64,000 bases of DNA from Lichenostomus cassidix. Taxonomy: Eukaryota > Chordata > Aves > Passeriformes > Meliphagidae. Positions within the stretch are counted from its first letter, which is position 1. Each line of letters opens with the position of its first letter. The position numbers were made by a program, and so were the translations under genes. The notes under the pieces are model-generated. The model ran no database searches, was not told the origin of the DNA, and saw only the letters and a list, made by a program, of their open reading frames with translations. The stretch spans positions 19,429,007-19,493,006 of the forward strand of contig CM039210.1 in assembly GCA_008360975.2 (NCBI GenBank). The letters run 5' to 3'. Of this stretch, positions 1 to 12,775 are shown in pieces.

Positions 1-1030
1 AACATGCTGGTGTAATTGGGAATAAGGTTCTTGATAGGACTATTAACCTGAAATTATAGAGAAAAGTATATGACAGCTTTATATCCTCATTGGGGTGAAA
101 ATTTATCCAGTCCATTCTGATCACTAGAAAAAACACTTTGAGGATATTTATCTTTGAGAAGAACTCCTTCTAAGCATACAATAAGATAGTAAGACAGGAG
201 GGAACTCCCTAATTGTGTATTGAAAGTAGGGCTTCTTTCTATTCTTATGCATAGTAGGGTCCATCAAGTCCAGTAAATGTCTGATTGCACCTACCAACTT
301 AAGAGGAAAAAGTATTTCATTTCTCTGCTATAGTAACAAGAATTACAGGAAATTGTAAAGTTCTATGGCTGGCTAGGTTTCTGAGATCTGCATGGTAAAA
401 TAGTCCATTCATAGCAAAACTGGTGCAAAGTACACTGTTTTAGGTCAAATTAACATATTACACTCTTGTAGTGTACTCTTGAAGATGTTATGTATTTCAG
501 GGAATCCTGACTTAATTTTAATGTCATAATTATATTTAGAAAGCTTGAAGCATTCCAGGGTTTATTTCAAACAGTCTTTCACACAATAACTTGTGAACTT
601 CTCTGTAATAGAACTGATATAGGATGGCCTTGCTGTCTATTGTACATAGTTAAGTTTTAGGTTCATTAGTAGCTGAACTCATTCTAAGTATTTTCATTAG
701 GCTTTCTTTATTCTTGCTTTTTACTTTGTGCTCAAATTAATGCATTTTTTGTTACTTTGCTGCAGATGAATTATTAAGAGAAGTCATTGTTGTGGAGTTA
801 ACTGAAAGGGTTTTATTAATGATTAAATAATTATTAAATGGTAATTAATACTGTTCACTCAGAGTGGGTGCATCCATCACACCCTCTCAAGAGATGTTCA
901 GTAGAAAATTGCTATCTAATTTTGGTAGTTGATGAACTTGAGTACTGTGTAGCTATTGCCTGTATCCCTGATACATCATTTGATTTGACTGAGAAGTCCC
1001 CCTGTGCTCCAGTGAAAGGTTTTCATATGA
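1..1030. other. RASA1 intron, no recognisable feature
   Basis: AT-rich sequence with many stop codons in all frames and no exon or repeat that I recognise. It is presumed intronic, upstream of the SH3 exon at 6048. Confidence 0.6.
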
Positions 1031-1753
1031 CCTGATGTTATGGTTTAACCCTGGCCAGCAACTAAGCCCCAACAGACACTAGGGCAGTAATTTTCCTGGA
1101 TGGATGCCTTTTTGCTGCTGTTTTTTCTTGCACTTCTTGTACTTGAGCTTCTAGTCTCCAGGTAGGTTCACCATCTCACTTCCTTATGTCCTCCCTCTGG
1201 TTATGGCAGATAGAACCACAGGGTGGCATGTGGTGTGTGTTACTGGTAAACCTCTCCCTGAACACAAAAAGGCTGACTCTTAATAGTCAAGATGTTGGTC
1301 ATTATGGGTGAGGAAGACTTATCCTTCTTTAATTGCTGGGACAATTGTTGGAACAGTTTCACCAAAGCCGAGATACAGGGAGGAAGCGAGATTCTCTTTG
1401 AATTCTCAAGTTGGCTGGCCAATCCAACCAGAGTTGGTGCTTTTGTCCAGCTCATTACCACCAGGTTGCTGGTGTACAGTGTTGGTGCACTTCATACAAA
1501 CTTTCACCTCATGGGCCACGTGCATGGGATTTAACACATCTCTTTGGATACCTGGTTGTCATATACTTCCACCATGGTTAATTCCCTAAGATACTGGATA
1601 CCTCCCTCAGTGGTGGTCACCTTGCTTTGGGAATTTGCAAGTTCTTCCTTGGAGGGATACCTGTCCTTCACACTCTACAGAAGCTGCCTCCAAAGACTGA
1701 AGATTCCTGCCCCATTTACAATCCCTTTGTCAGTGACCTTATTCCTAACAAGG

Positions 1754-3118
1754 TGTCAGGGTTTGACTCTGACTAAACACCGGCACTCCGGCTCTCTCTT
1801 CTGCTGCAGATGTGTAGGAGAGGGGAAAGAAAAAAAAACCTGTAAAAACACACGGTAATCTCATGAGTTGAGTGAGATAGGATGCACGGAAGAAAGGGCA
1901 GACAGGCTCTAAACTTAAAGTTGCAAAGTGATTTAATTACTGAGTCGGAGCATAAATGAGTGGTAAAAATAAACTTTTCATACACTATTTTGTTCACTCA
2001 CCCCCCTCCCTCTTATGAACCCATTTTTTATTCACCCTGTTTCTTCCTTCTAACCAACAGCTTGGGTAGGGGGGCAGGGTGTGGGCTATTTTCTCAGTCC
2101 ACAGAGCAGGTCCATAAATCTCTTCATCACCACAATTCTTCTACTACAAATACTCTTTATCTCTACTTATCTCTTTCTCTCTCCAAACAGTTTCTCTGCT
2201 CTCACCCCCTCCCTCTTAAGAAGCAGTCTCTCCGCTCACCCCCCTTTCCCTCTTTCCAAACCAACAACACGGGCAGGGTAAGGGGTTTGTTCTCTGGTCA
2301 GTCCATCAGGGAGAGGGGTCCTCTACTTAGCCACAGGGTCCCTCCCATGAGAGACAGTCCTCTGCGAACTTCTTTGGCGTGGGTCCAATCTCACGAGCAA
2401 CATCCCACCTGAATTCTGCTGCAACATGACTCTCTTTGTCCATAAGGTGCAGACTCTCCCGAGCCGAGGCCAGGCTGCTTCCATCCCAGGAGCAAGGCCT
2501 TTGTGTCCCTTGCAAAGCCTTTGTAGCTTTAACTCTTTTGATGAGACTCCAACTGGATCACAGCTTATTCCAGGCATTCACCTGCTCCTCTGGCGTGGGC
2601 TGTGGGTAGATTTCTGCATCCTTGTGGACTCCATGGGCTGCAGGGGGACCTCCTGCTCCCCCCATGGCCTTCACCATGGCTAGCAGAGGGCTTTCAGCTC
2701 TGGCACTTGGAGGACCTCCTCCCCCACCTTCTTCACTGATCTTGGTGTCTCCATGTTTTCCCTTCACATATTTTTACCTCCACCTCCTCCTCCTCTAGCT
2801 ACAAAGAAGTGCGTGCCTACCTTGTTTTGATTTTTTTCTTAAATATGTTTTCACAGAGGCGTAACTAGCACCTCCAATTGGCCCACACTTGGCCAGCAGC
2901 ATGTCCATCACTCTCAGAGCCATCAGAGATTGGCTCTGCTGGACTTGATAAAAAAACTTCCAGAACTTTCACTCAGGACACACAGGAGCTATCTTTGTGC
3001 CACTCCCCACCCCTCAGACACTTCCCCAAGCCTACCACAACAGCTTCTGAGGGGTTTAAATTTCTCTTAGATGTTAAAGATACCTTGCTGATGTTCTGGG
3101 CCAATCAAAACCACCACA
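1754..3118 (-). repeat. Solo LTR nested in provirus A, TSD CAAGG
   Basis: TGTCAGGG at 1754 and ACCACCACA at 3118 are flanked by CAAGG (1749-1753 and 3119-3123). It is the same long LTR family as 23595-24778 but about 330 nt longer than that copy's own sequence. The extra length includes a segment at about 3025-3110 shared with the leader/gag region of provirus B. Minus orientation is inferred from homology to the 23595 copy. Confidence 0.85.
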
Positions 3119-3683
3119 CAAGGGATCCCAGCCGCTAGGTTTCCTTACCCTCTGATTCTTGAGGTTTGCCTCCAATATCCCAGCATCAGAAAAACTAGCT
3201 GACAGTTTGTTTACCTGGTTGATGGCTTCGCATGTCTTGATGCTTGCTTAGGGATATGGATTGTGTGGTTTCTGTCTCATTTATGATTTCATTCTTTCCC
3301 CTCCTGTTCTTGTGACTGCTCTGCTGCTCCCTCTTAGGAGAAGCTTCTTCATTCCTTACTGAATGCGTTGACTTCCGCTCTCATTGTTTCTTTTCAATTA
3401 TAGAGGTGACTGATATAGTTGAAGGCTGGGTCTCTGATTTAGCCACAGTGTCTATTGGTATGTTTTCAGATCCAGAAGACCGTCTCTCCTTGATGGTGCT
3501 GAACAATTCTAAGCAGTGTTGGTTGGTGTAGGCCAGGTCCCAGTAGAGTGTGTTAAGTTGTGCCTCTTTGGAATATCTTTTTTCAAACTTTCTATTACTT
3601 CATCAGGATCTGGGAGTGAAGTCCTGGGCCACTGGAGGTGACAACCTTTCTAGATACTTGCCCATATTTTCTTACATGCCTTG

Positions 3684-4534
3684 TGTCCTGGGAACCCAAA
3701 GGGTTATTGTTTTCCATATCTATCTGTGCCCAAAAATTGTTACTATCTCTTTAAGATGTGACAGCACAGCCAGAAATGGAATCGTGAGGCCGGGGGGGGG
3801 GGGGGGTTGCCAGGGCCATTTTAAAAAAGTCAGAGTTGCCCAAGCAGAGCTCTCTCTTGGCTTTTGGCTCTACTTGCAACAATAGTAACCTGAGAAGCTG
3901 CATTTCACAATAAAAAACTGTTTCAGAGTGAAATTTGCAACACCTATTGGCAGTGCGAAGCTGGAGCTGGGCTGGGCTCGGGCCACTGCTCATCAGTGCT
4001 TGAGAGTCCATTTTCTTCTCCTCTTCCCCATCAGAACAGGGATCCAAGACAGCAGCACCAACACCAGCACAGTCTAGTGGGTGGCAGGAGGCTGCAGCAA
4101 GCGGCAGCACTGACCTCACACACGCCAGCAATTCCCATCTGCCACTAGAACTGATTCGTGAGCTCCTACCTTCCCAGTTTTTTGTTCCATGGGGAAGGTT
4201 AAGCCAAGCAGAGTTTGTCCGCCATCCTTTCCCTTTGTCTCCCCACATGTGGTTGCTTGCAGAGGGCGCCATCTTAGGGAAGGGGTTACTCCGCCATTTG
4301 GAGTTTCTCTTTGTTCCTGGGGAGTCCGTGAGATTTCAGCAACTTTATAGCTAGTGACTATTACTGTTATTTTTTTGCCTGTTGCTATTTTATTTTATTG
4401 GTAAACTGTTATTTTTTCACTTATATCTACTTGTATTCATTTCTCCTTATTGGTGGAAAGGGATTGGTTGAAACTATAAGGGGAGGTAACTCATTTTAGA
4501 GTGTCCAGCTCTTAAATTGTCTTAAACCAAGACA
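3684..4534 (+). repeat. Solo LTR nested in provirus A, TSD CCTTG
   Basis: It starts TGTCCTGGG and ends TTAAACCAAGACA, between CCTTG at 3679-3683 and 4535-4539. The end matches the LTR family of provirus B and of the solo LTR at 47323. A homopolymer of 14 or so G lies at about 3793-3807. The GC-rich middle yields a long but spurious minus-strand reading frame. Confidence 0.85.
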
Positions 4535-5105
4535 CCTTGCCACCCATAACCACACTGCCATGGGGTCTGGGTGATATTCCTAAACTGTTTGTTAACCTTG
4601 GAAAAAGCCAAAACAAAATCCTAAGAAATACCAAAAGGAGTATTTTCATTACCCAAGAATGTTTAAGATACTGAAGAGTTGTTATGATGAGGGAGAAAAT
4701 ATCACATAAGGAGGTGGTGAAGGTGCCATTTTCTATTTCCTCCATGAAAATCCTCTTGGAGGAATTGTAATTGTTATTTGTCTCCATGAGACAGTTCCCG
4801 AAATACAGTAATGGAATCAGTACAGAGCCCAAATAGCTCAAGGCCAGTGTTTTAGTAATAAATATCCCAGGCAAAACACCACTAAGTGCTACAGACCACA
4901 GAAAACTGCAAAAGCCAAAACCAGTCTTTAACATGTACAGTAAAAAAGGGAGCATGACACAGATCAGAAAAACTGATGTTGAGAACAGATAGATCAGTAT
5001 TGGGACCAGCAACTGTTAACAGATATAAGTTCCTTCTAATACCTTCTGGTAAAATCTATTATTATCTCAGACCCTTTGAGGACCCTGTTGGGTACAAAAA
5101 AGGAT

Positions 5106-5449
5106 TGTTGTGGTTTAACTCCAGATGGCAGCTAAGCATCACACAGCCTCTTGCTCCCTCCTTCCTGGTGGGATGGGGGAAGAATTGGAAGGGTAAAAAT
5201 GAGACATCTGTGGGTTGAGATAAAGACAGTTTTAATAATTAAAAATTAAAAAAAAAAAAGTTGCAAAGGAAAAAACCCCACCCACCAACTGACAAAGAGA
5301 GAGGGAAATAAAACCCAAGAAAAACAAGTGATGCAAATGAAAACAATTGCATACCACCAACAGACTGATGCCCAGCCAGTCCCCAAGCATGCTGTCTACC
5401 CCCCCTAGGAGCTACTATGAAGAAATTTATTCTAGTGAAAACCAGTATA
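5106..5449 (-). repeat. 5' LTR of provirus A (internally shortened)
   Basis: Reads TGTTGTGGTTTAAC on the plus strand at its U5 end and the common songbird LTR ending near accagtata at the other. It contains A-rich and ATTAAA-like stretches. It is the same family as the LTR pieces at 51982 and 53192. Confidence 0.75.
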
Positions 5450-6047
5450 CCTGAGTTTGGGATTGTACTTAAGGAATAACTTATACTAACCTTCCAGTAA
5501 TGAAACTCATTGGAATGTTTTAATGCTTTGTATTTATACTCTTATTTGTAGCTATTTGCATGTCTCCTCAAGGAACTGTTCTGTATTTTCTTTTTAGCAC
5601 ATATCTTCATATCCAAATACTTAAATAGTAGATATTCTATAGGCTTTATTGTACAAAATTAGGTTTTGATAGAAATATTATATTTTTATACTATTAAGGA
5701 AATCTTTGTTTCTACTTGTGTTTAGTATTTGGTCCCTCTTGATAAAAGAATGTTGCTATCTTCTAATGTTGTTGTGGTGGTTTTTGTTTTATGCATCCTT
5801 AGCATACTTTAAAGTATCTATTAGATTCTAAATGTAAAATAAAGAAGGATGAACATTCATGTGCTATTTGTGCCTACTTAAACTGTGTGAAAAATGCACA
5901 TGGTGTGCTTGGGATACCAATAAATGTATTTTTCATGGTCAGATTTTCTCAAATGCTTTTCTGAAACTATGCTCAAGAATTCACTGTGTTCACTAAACTT
6001 TGTGTTATGATTGTACTTCTAACATATCTTACTGTAACTCTCTTCAG
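5450..6047. other. RASA1 intron, unique sequence
   Basis: AT-rich intron between provirus A and the SH3 exon. Nothing recognisable apart from the pyrimidine tract and acceptor just before 6048. Confidence 0.6.
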
Positions 6048-6165
6048 TTTCCTTAAAGGAGATATGTTTATTGTCCATAATGAATTGGAAGATGGCTGGA
6101 TGTGGGTTACAAACCTACGGACAGATGAACAAGGTCTTATAGTAGAAGACCTGGTAGAAGAAGTG
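6048..6165 (+). CDS. RASA1: RASA1 exon: C-terminal half of SH3 domain
   Basis: The acceptor is ttcag before 6048 and the donor is gtaagt after 6165. The first base completes a Ser codon from the missing upstream exon. The product reads FLKGDMFIVHNELEDGWMWV and onward, including the SH3 ligand-pocket Trp pair (GWMWV) and ending in LVEEV. It is the first RASA1 exon found in the window; the rest of the SH3 domain is upstream. Confidence 0.95.
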
Positions 6166-7175
6166 GTAAGTAATTTTATATACAAATCTGTTGCAGAACT
6201 GAGATTTGATTTTTATTTTTTGTTAGTTGTGTGTGGAAGTTAACATTGAAATTAAACCAAACTAATGTAATTTAGCTGCCTGACTTTATGTACTTTTCTA
6301 AACCTTCCTGCAGTATTTGAATCTGCCAGTTTTTAAGTAGTTAAACAAACCATTGTCTAATTTAATATACAAAGTACCTCTTCTTGTTATCCAAAAAAGC
6401 TCATGTGCAAATGAATGATACTGTGAACTTATTAAGCAGTTCCCTAAACTCACCAGTCCTGATAAATAACTTGCTAGTCATTCAGTTACATTCTTCGTTT
6501 GTTTGCTATGAAATATTCATCAATGTATAGACTCAAATTTTGCCATGTCTTTGTTTTCATTTTTTTTAAGGGCCAAGTGTGGATATCAAAATATTGATGA
6601 GTTAATTATACTTAGAAGGGCTTATGCTAAGTCAGGAAGCTAATCAAGTGACAAAGATAATTGATTTACTGCAGGACAAGAGATGATTTAATGGACAAAA
6701 ACACCCACCCCACCCTCCCACATGGTTTTTTTTCAAAGAAGTTCACCATTGCTTTGGAGTCTTGATGTTTGTTTTGCAGCATATGTATATTGCTATTAGT
6801 AGAGTTTGCTTCACCTGTTCTCACATCTATATCAGGATGTGAATAGCTAAATTGAAATGGTAGTGTTAGAGTATCTAGTTATAAATTTCTACATTACTGG
6901 TTGAAGTTCATGAAAGTTGAGATTCAAGTCCTTCTTTACATGTGGTAACTTAAAGAGTGATGGAAACAATCTTTTGGAATAACATGTTATGACTGAATTT
7001 CCGCTGAATTTCAGTGAATGATGTTGAAAACCTCTTTACATGAACTGTGCAATAAGCCATCTAGTTAAAAAATGCCTTGGACTTAGTGTTGTTTATTTCT
7101 ACAGAAGGTCTTAACCTATGAGGTTTACTCAAGCATACTGTTGTCATGCACTTAATATGTTAATTCTCCTATTAG

Positions 7176-7207
7176 GGAAGAGAAGAAGATCCACATGAAG
7201 GCAAAAT
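7176..7207 (+). CDS. RASA1: RASA1 micro-exon: SH3-SH2 linker
   Basis: This 32-nt exon sits between attag and gtaagg and encodes GREEDPHEGK plus two bases of an Ile codon. It is too short to find by ORF length. It is supported by frame continuity with both neighbours and by the conserved RASA1 linker sequence. Confidence 0.93.
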
Positions 7208-8270
7208 GTAAGGATTTTTTGTTTTTTATTAAAAGCAAGTAATAAAACAACTGTTTGTAAACTTTAGCTATGAGATTGGGAAGGTGAACCAAAGTTGTAT
7301 GTACTTGTTTTTTAATCTTAAGACTTCTAGCTGTTAAAGTTGCATAGGTCATTGACATGAAGTCTTGTATTAGTTATGCCTAATGTTAATGGGTTTTGCA
7401 GTGAAAATCTTGAATGAGTCTCTGTGATCACTATACCTAGAATATATACAATGGAGGATGTGGTGTTTTCTGATTTGTGGGGGGTTTTTTATACATACAC
7501 AGTTTAGCTTAGAGGTAACCATTTTTCAGGTCTGCTCAACTCTTAAGTGTGGGAGAGAGATCAAAGTATCATTTATAGGACTGCTAGTGTAATAGTAACA
7601 CTTGATATTAGCCTCATGTGCTAGCATTTTAAATGAAAACCAGGAGACACTAGAATTATGTTTGTTGTGAATTCCAACTTGTTAAATAATTTTTAAAAAA
7701 ACTAGTACAATTTACAATACAGGAAACTTGACTGTTATATTATTTTCAGTTGTAAAGATGACCAGCAAATGAAGGTTACAGAATTTTTTTAGTAGCTGGA
7801 TAACTTCATCTGTCCTCTGTTTGCTTGCAATAATTGCAGCTTCTGCTTTCTGTATTTTTTGCCCAGTTTGCAGTCTCTAAAGGACTGATGTTAGAAGAAG
7901 GCATTTCTTCTGGTGGAGTTTTCTTGGTGGATTTTTTTTTTTTTTTGTTCCAAATAGGGAAAATGATTGGTGTGTGGCTTCAGTTTACAGGTTTTCAATG
8001 TTGTGCTAGTCAGTTTGGTATAGCAGCATAACAGTAGTAGGGATGCCTTCAAATACAGGAACTTTTTTGTTAAACAAAGTTGTTTGTAGTGGAATCTTAA
8101 AGCTTTGATACTCAATTCAGTTACTCATGCTGCTCAGAAGATTCCAGGGGAGGCAGGGATTTCTGCAAATATTTCAATAGCCAGGGATTTTCCTGTAAAG
8201 GTAATATAGAAAGCAAGTTAGAACTAGAGCTCTTTTTTGATGTGTAAAAAGGCTTTCTTTTACACAAAAT
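7208..8270. other. RASA1 intron, unique sequence
   Basis: AT-rich intron with no repeat or gene that I recognise. It ends where a CR1 tail begins at 8271. Confidence 0.55.
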
Positions 8271-9021
8271 CACAGAATCATTAGGGTTGGAAAAGACCTC
8301 TGTATTGGTTTGAAAACAAACCAGTGGGAGATCACAAGTCAAGATTGAAAGAAAAAATAAGTGAAATAATACAAGGAAAAGCACTGACAAAGTCAGATAC
8401 AAACTGACACCCGGTTAGGGTGGTGGTAGCAGTCCAACTGAAGTAGTTCAGTTCAAGCGGTGATCCTGTGAAGGTCTGGTCTCCAGCTGAAGGTCCAGTG
8501 GTAGCTCTTGTCCTCTGGGAACCCAGTAGACAGGGCTAGCTGAGGCAGTTCCAAGGCCAGGTTATATCCAGGTGGGAACACCTGGCTCCTCCCTCCTGGG
8601 CAGAGCATCCCACAATGGGATGAGATAAGTCCATGAGTCACACGGTGGGTCCCTGATGGCCCATTGTCTGTCATCCGGGGTGGGTCATTAGCAGGTGATA
8701 GCAGCTAACAGCCCACAGCTGGTGGTAATAGAATACTTAACTACATCTATATTGTAACCTAGGACAACCTCTAAGATCATCAAATCCAACCATCAACCCT
8801 GCACCACCACCATATTCACCACTAAACCATGTCCTTAAGTGCCATATTCATACATTTTTTGAACACTTCCAGAGATGGTGACTCCTCCACTTCCCTGGGC
8901 AGCCTGTTTAAATGCCTGACCACTCTTTCCATAAAGAAATTTTTCCTATTATCTGATCTAAACCTCCCCTGGTGCAACTTTCCCTTTAAGGCCCTAGTTT
9001 GATCCCATTTTGGGCTATTTC
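8271..9021 (-). mobile_element. CR1 LINE 3' fragment, minus, split by an LTR
   Basis: Begins with the CR1 3' end (cacagaatcattagggttgg) and resumes after the LTR at 8767 with the usual CR1 3' sequence up to about 9021. Minus-strand frames show the end of the CR1 ORF2 product ([18 protein letters not shown]). Confidence 0.85.
8301..8766 (-). repeat. Solo LTR inserted in the CR1 tail, TSD ACCTC
   Basis: TGTATTGG at 8301 and CCTAGGACA at 8766 are flanked by ACCTC (8296-8300 and 8767-8771). Removing it restores a continuous CR1 sequence. It is a sister copy of 13762-14239. A TATA-like motif (gttatatcc on plus) suggests minus orientation. Confidence 0.9.
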
Positions 9022-10990
9022 CCAGAATCATTTGAGTTGGAAAAGACCTCTGAGATCGAGTCCAGCCTTTGACTGATCACCATCTTGTCAACTAGACCAG
9101 AGCACTAAGTGCTAAATCCAGTCTTTCTTGACCACCTCCAGGGAGAGTGACTACCACCTCCCTGGGCAGCCCATTCCAATGTATAACAGCCCTTTCTGTG
9201 AAGAAATTCCTCCTGATGTCCATCCTGAACCTCCCCTGGCACAGCTTGAGGCTATGTCCACTTGTCCTGTCACTAGTTACCTGGTAGAAGAGGCTGACCC
9301 CCATTTGGCTGCAACCTCCTTTCTGGTAGTTGTAGAGAGCAGTAAGGTCTCCCCTTAGCCTCTTCTTCTCCAGGCTAAACAACCCAGTACCCTCAGCCAC
9401 TCCTCAGAGGACTTACTCTCTAGACTCTTCACCAGCTTTGTTGCCCTTCTCTGGACTTGCTCCAGCACTGCAATGTCTTTCTTGCAGAGAGGGGCCCGGA
9501 ACTGGACACAGTATTCGAGGAGTGGCTTCACCAGTGCCAAGTACAGAGGGGCAAATCACTACCATGGTCCTGCTGGCTACACTATTCTTGATACAGGCCA
9601 GGATGTCATTGGCCTTCTTTGCCACCTGGGTGCACACTGGCTCATGTTCAGCATGCTGTCAACCCAGGCCATAGTGTTGCATGGAGTTGTTTTGACCCAA
9701 GTGCAGGACATGGCACTTGGCATTGTTGAACCTTATACTGTTGGTCTTGGCCCATTGATCCAGCATGTCCAGATCCTTCTGCAGAGCTTTTCTACCCTCC
9801 AGCAGATCAACACTCCCACCCAACTTGGTGTCATCTGTGAACTTACTGAGGGTGCACTTGATCCTCCCATCCAGATTATTAATAAATATATTAAACAGGA
9901 CTGCCCCCAACACTGAGCCCTGGGGAAACGCCACTAGTGACCAGATACAAACTAGATGTAGCACCATTCACCACCACTCTCTGGGCCCAGCCATCCAGCC
10001 AGTTTTTTACCCATCAGAGTGCATCTGTCCAAGCCATGGGCTTCAGCTTCTCCAGGAGAATGCCATAGGAGACGCTATCAAAGGCTTTGCTGAAGTCCAG
10101 GTAGACAATATCCACAGCCTTTTCCTCATCCACTAGGAAGGTCACCTGGTCAGAAAAGCAGATCACATTGGTCAGGCAGGACCTGCCTTTCATTAACCCA
10201 TGTTGGCTAGGCCTGATCACCTGTTTTTTCTGCAAGTGCTGTGTGCTGGCACTCAAGATGATCTGTTGGTCAGGCTGACAGGCCTGTAGTTCCCTGGATC
10301 CTCTTGTAGATGGGCATCACATTGGCCAACCTCTAGTCATCTGGGACCTCCGTGGTTCACCAGGACTGATGATAAATAATAGGGGGCAGCTTAGGAAGCT
10401 CTTCCACCAGCTCCCTCAGTACCCTCAGGTGAATCCCATCAGGCCCCATAGACTTGTGAGTGTCTAAGTGGCTCAGCAGGTCACTAACTGCTTCCTTCTG
10501 GATTGCAGTTATCTTGCTCCCCATCCTTGTCTACCAGGTCAGGGGGCTGGGTACCCTGAGGATAACCAGTCTTTGTTACAGACTGAGGCAAAGAAGGTAT
10601 TAAGTACCTCAGCCTTTTCCTCATCCCTGGGGACAATGTGTCCATCCCATCTTCCCCCCCACATCCAATAAAGGATGGAGATTTTCCTTGGCTCTCCTTT
10701 TGTTAATGCATTTGTAAAAACACTTTTTATTGTCTTTTAGGACAGTAGCCAGATTGAATTCCAGCTGGGCTTTCGCCTTTCTAATTCTCTCTCTGCATGA
10801 CCTAACAACATCCTTGTTAGGTAAACTCACTTTTTTCCCCTCTGAGTTCCTATGAAAGCTCCCTGTTCAGCCAGGCCAGTTTTCTTCCCTGATAGCTTGT
10901 CTTAAGGCACACAGGGACAGCCTACTCCTGCACCTTTACCATTTCCATCTTAAAGTATGTCCAGCCTTCCTGGATCCCTTTGTTATTAAG
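9022..10990 (-). mobile_element. CR1 LINE, truncated, with reverse-transcriptase remnants
   Basis: A second CR1 copy, about 2 kb, on the minus strand. Translated pieces include the RT core block YLDFSKAFDSVS (near 10090) and [20 protein letters not shown] (near 9870), and the 3' conserved block. Multiple stops and frameshifts show it is dead. Confidence 0.88.
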
Positions 10991-11709
10991 GATACACTTA
11001 AACATGTGTGAATGTGCATATACCCTCTGCAATGGAAGGCCCTATTTCTAGCTTTCCTTTAAAAGACAGGATGAGCTTTTAAGATGTAGCATGTGGTGTG
11101 TCACATGTAAACTGAATAGCTATGCAACATCTAGCTGTTTCCTATAATCAGAGGTATCAAGTTGAGACTGGACAGATTGCTGTATTTTTTTAGGATGATG
11201 CTCTGATGAAGGATTCCAGAAGATGCAAGGCGTAAAACTAAAGCAATTCTTATTCAATAGTTAATAAAGCGAGACTTTATTTCCTCAGCTTCTAGCAAAA
11301 TTAATTTTAGTTATTCTGTATAGTATTTAATGTTCATTAATGTCCTTGGGCTTTGCATTTCATGCTTCAAATAAATTGCTGAGCCTGGCTTCAAATATGC
11401 CTGTCATTATCTAGCATTTAAACAATGCCTTTAATCTCTAAACACTCTTGGATTTGAACATCGACTTTGCATTGGATGCCTGTACTCAAGTTTATATAGA
11501 TGTAGATGTTTATTTTTCATTCTGTTGGTAGAAAAACAGAGTTGCTGAATAACATAACAGTTGCTTTTATAATCTGTATTTACTAGATTTTTTTAAACAA
11601 AGATTTATTCATATGTACCAGAGATTAATTCGTAGATGTAAGAGCCTTAGATGTCACAACTACTAAAAAAGAGAGCTGATAGTCTTGCTTTCTAATTTTT
11701 CTCTTGAAG
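10991..11709. other. RASA1 intron, unique sequence
   Basis: AT-rich intronic sequence before the exon at 11710. No repeat or gene recognised. Confidence 0.55.
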
Positions 11710-11762
11710 ATGGTTCCATGGGAAGATCTCCAAACACGAAGCTTACAATTTGCTGATGACAG
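11710..11762 (+). CDS. RASA1: RASA1 exon: start of second SH2 domain
   Basis: A 53-nt exon between tgaag and gtactt. It encodes WFHGKISKHEAYNLLMT, the WFHG entry motif of the second SH2 domain. His follows Lys (KHEA) where mammalian RASA1 has Gln, a replacement in a normally conserved stretch. Confidence 0.94.
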
Positions 11763-12058
11763 GTACTTTTATTTCAGATGGCAATACAGTGGTAGGGGAA
11801 TGAGACAAATTAATCCTTTGAAACTGCAGGAAAACCTGGTTGTTTGGTTTTTTTCTGTATGAACATATGAGCATCAGATCTGTGGTTGCTATTATATTGG
11901 AAAAAACCTCATAGCTGAGCATTGAGGCTTTTTTTAATGTTCTCAAGTAAAGTTAGTTTCAGAATTGTAATTGAAATAGCTTTTTTTATAAAATTTTTGT
12001 AATGTACATAAATATATCTTGGGCTTCATTAAAATGCTGAGGAGAAAATACTGTTCAC

Positions 12059-12240
12059 AGAATCACAGAATATTCTGAGTTGGAAGGGACCCACAAGGAT
12101 CGTTGAGTCCAACTCCTGGCCCTGCAAAGAACCATCCCCAAGAATCACCATGTGCTTGAGAGTGTTGTCCAAACACTTTTTGAACTCTGGAAGGCTTGGT
12201 GCTGTTATATACTTAGGGGAGAACGTATTAAACTTTAGTC
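12059..12240 (-). mobile_element. CR1 LINE 3'-end fragment
   Basis: Short minus-strand CR1 tail with the typical bird sequence (cagaatattctgagttggaa) and ORF2-end remnants. Confidence 0.8.
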
Positions 12241-12624
12241 TCCTCATGGAGGAAAAAATTTTTAAAATGAAAACATCAAGATTTCAGATTCATACTCTCA
12301 AATAACATACCTTAAATACGAGAACAAAAGTCTTTAGTTTTTTTGAAAACATTGTCAAAACTCATACACATTATATGCTCTTGTAAAGAGGTGACAAAAG
12401 TTTGGGATAGGTTGTCAGCTACAGCCAAGTGATTTGGCATTAACTTTGGCAATTTAGTGCTACTTCATCCTGTTTAGGGGAAGAATGGGGATCACTGTTG
12501 GAACTTACATCAGTATTTCTTCTTTAAGTGTGCAATTCTTGCTAATTTGTGCAGAAAGAGCTTTGATAAGAGCTCATAAGTGACACAAAGTAACATTTAA
12601 TAATGCTGTATTGTATCTTTTCAG

Positions 12625-12775
12625 TTGGTCAGGTGTGCAGTTTTCTTGTGAGGCCTTCAGATAATACACCTGGTGATTACTCACTTTATTTTCGGACTAG
12701 TGAAAATATTCAGCGTTTTAAAATATGTCCAACATCAAGCAATCAGTTTATGATGGGAGGCAGATATTATAATAG
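12625..12775 (+). CDS. RASA1: RASA1 exon: SH2 core with FLVR motif
   Basis: A 151-nt exon between tttcag and gtaag. It contains FLVRPSDNTPGDYSLYFRT, in which the FLVR arginine is the phosphotyrosine-binding residue of SH2 domains. The exon ends at MMGGRYYN. The following intron is about 9.8 kb and carries an LTR, two CR1 fragments and the 5S-CR1 chimera. Confidence 0.96.

Larger units (their letters stand above)
1036..5449 (-). mobile_element. Provirus A: ERVL-like element, minus strand, with two nested LTRs
   Basis: The element is bounded by an exact 5-bp target duplication, CCTGA, at 1031-1035 and 5450-5454. On the minus strand it runs from a 5' LTR (5449-5106), through a primer-site-like leader just below 5106 that resembles the leader after the LTR at 51982-52342, to a truncated LTR end at 1036 (TGTTATGG). 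Two solo LTRs interrupt it (1754-3118 and 3684-4534), each with its own target duplication. The remaining internal sequence is heavily decayed and I cannot assign gag or pol reading frames. It lies antisense to RASA1. Confidence 0.85.

Noticed and set aside
3751..4272. 173-codon minus-strand frame
   Set aside because: It lies inside the GC-rich solo LTR 3684-4534, with no domain and no homologous context.
4512..5012. 166-codon very hydrophobic minus-strand frame resembling a membrane protein
   Set aside because: It spans the leader of provirus A and the end of the nested LTR at 4534. A similarly hydrophobic frame occurs in the leader after 52351, so this is ERV leader sequence read by chance.
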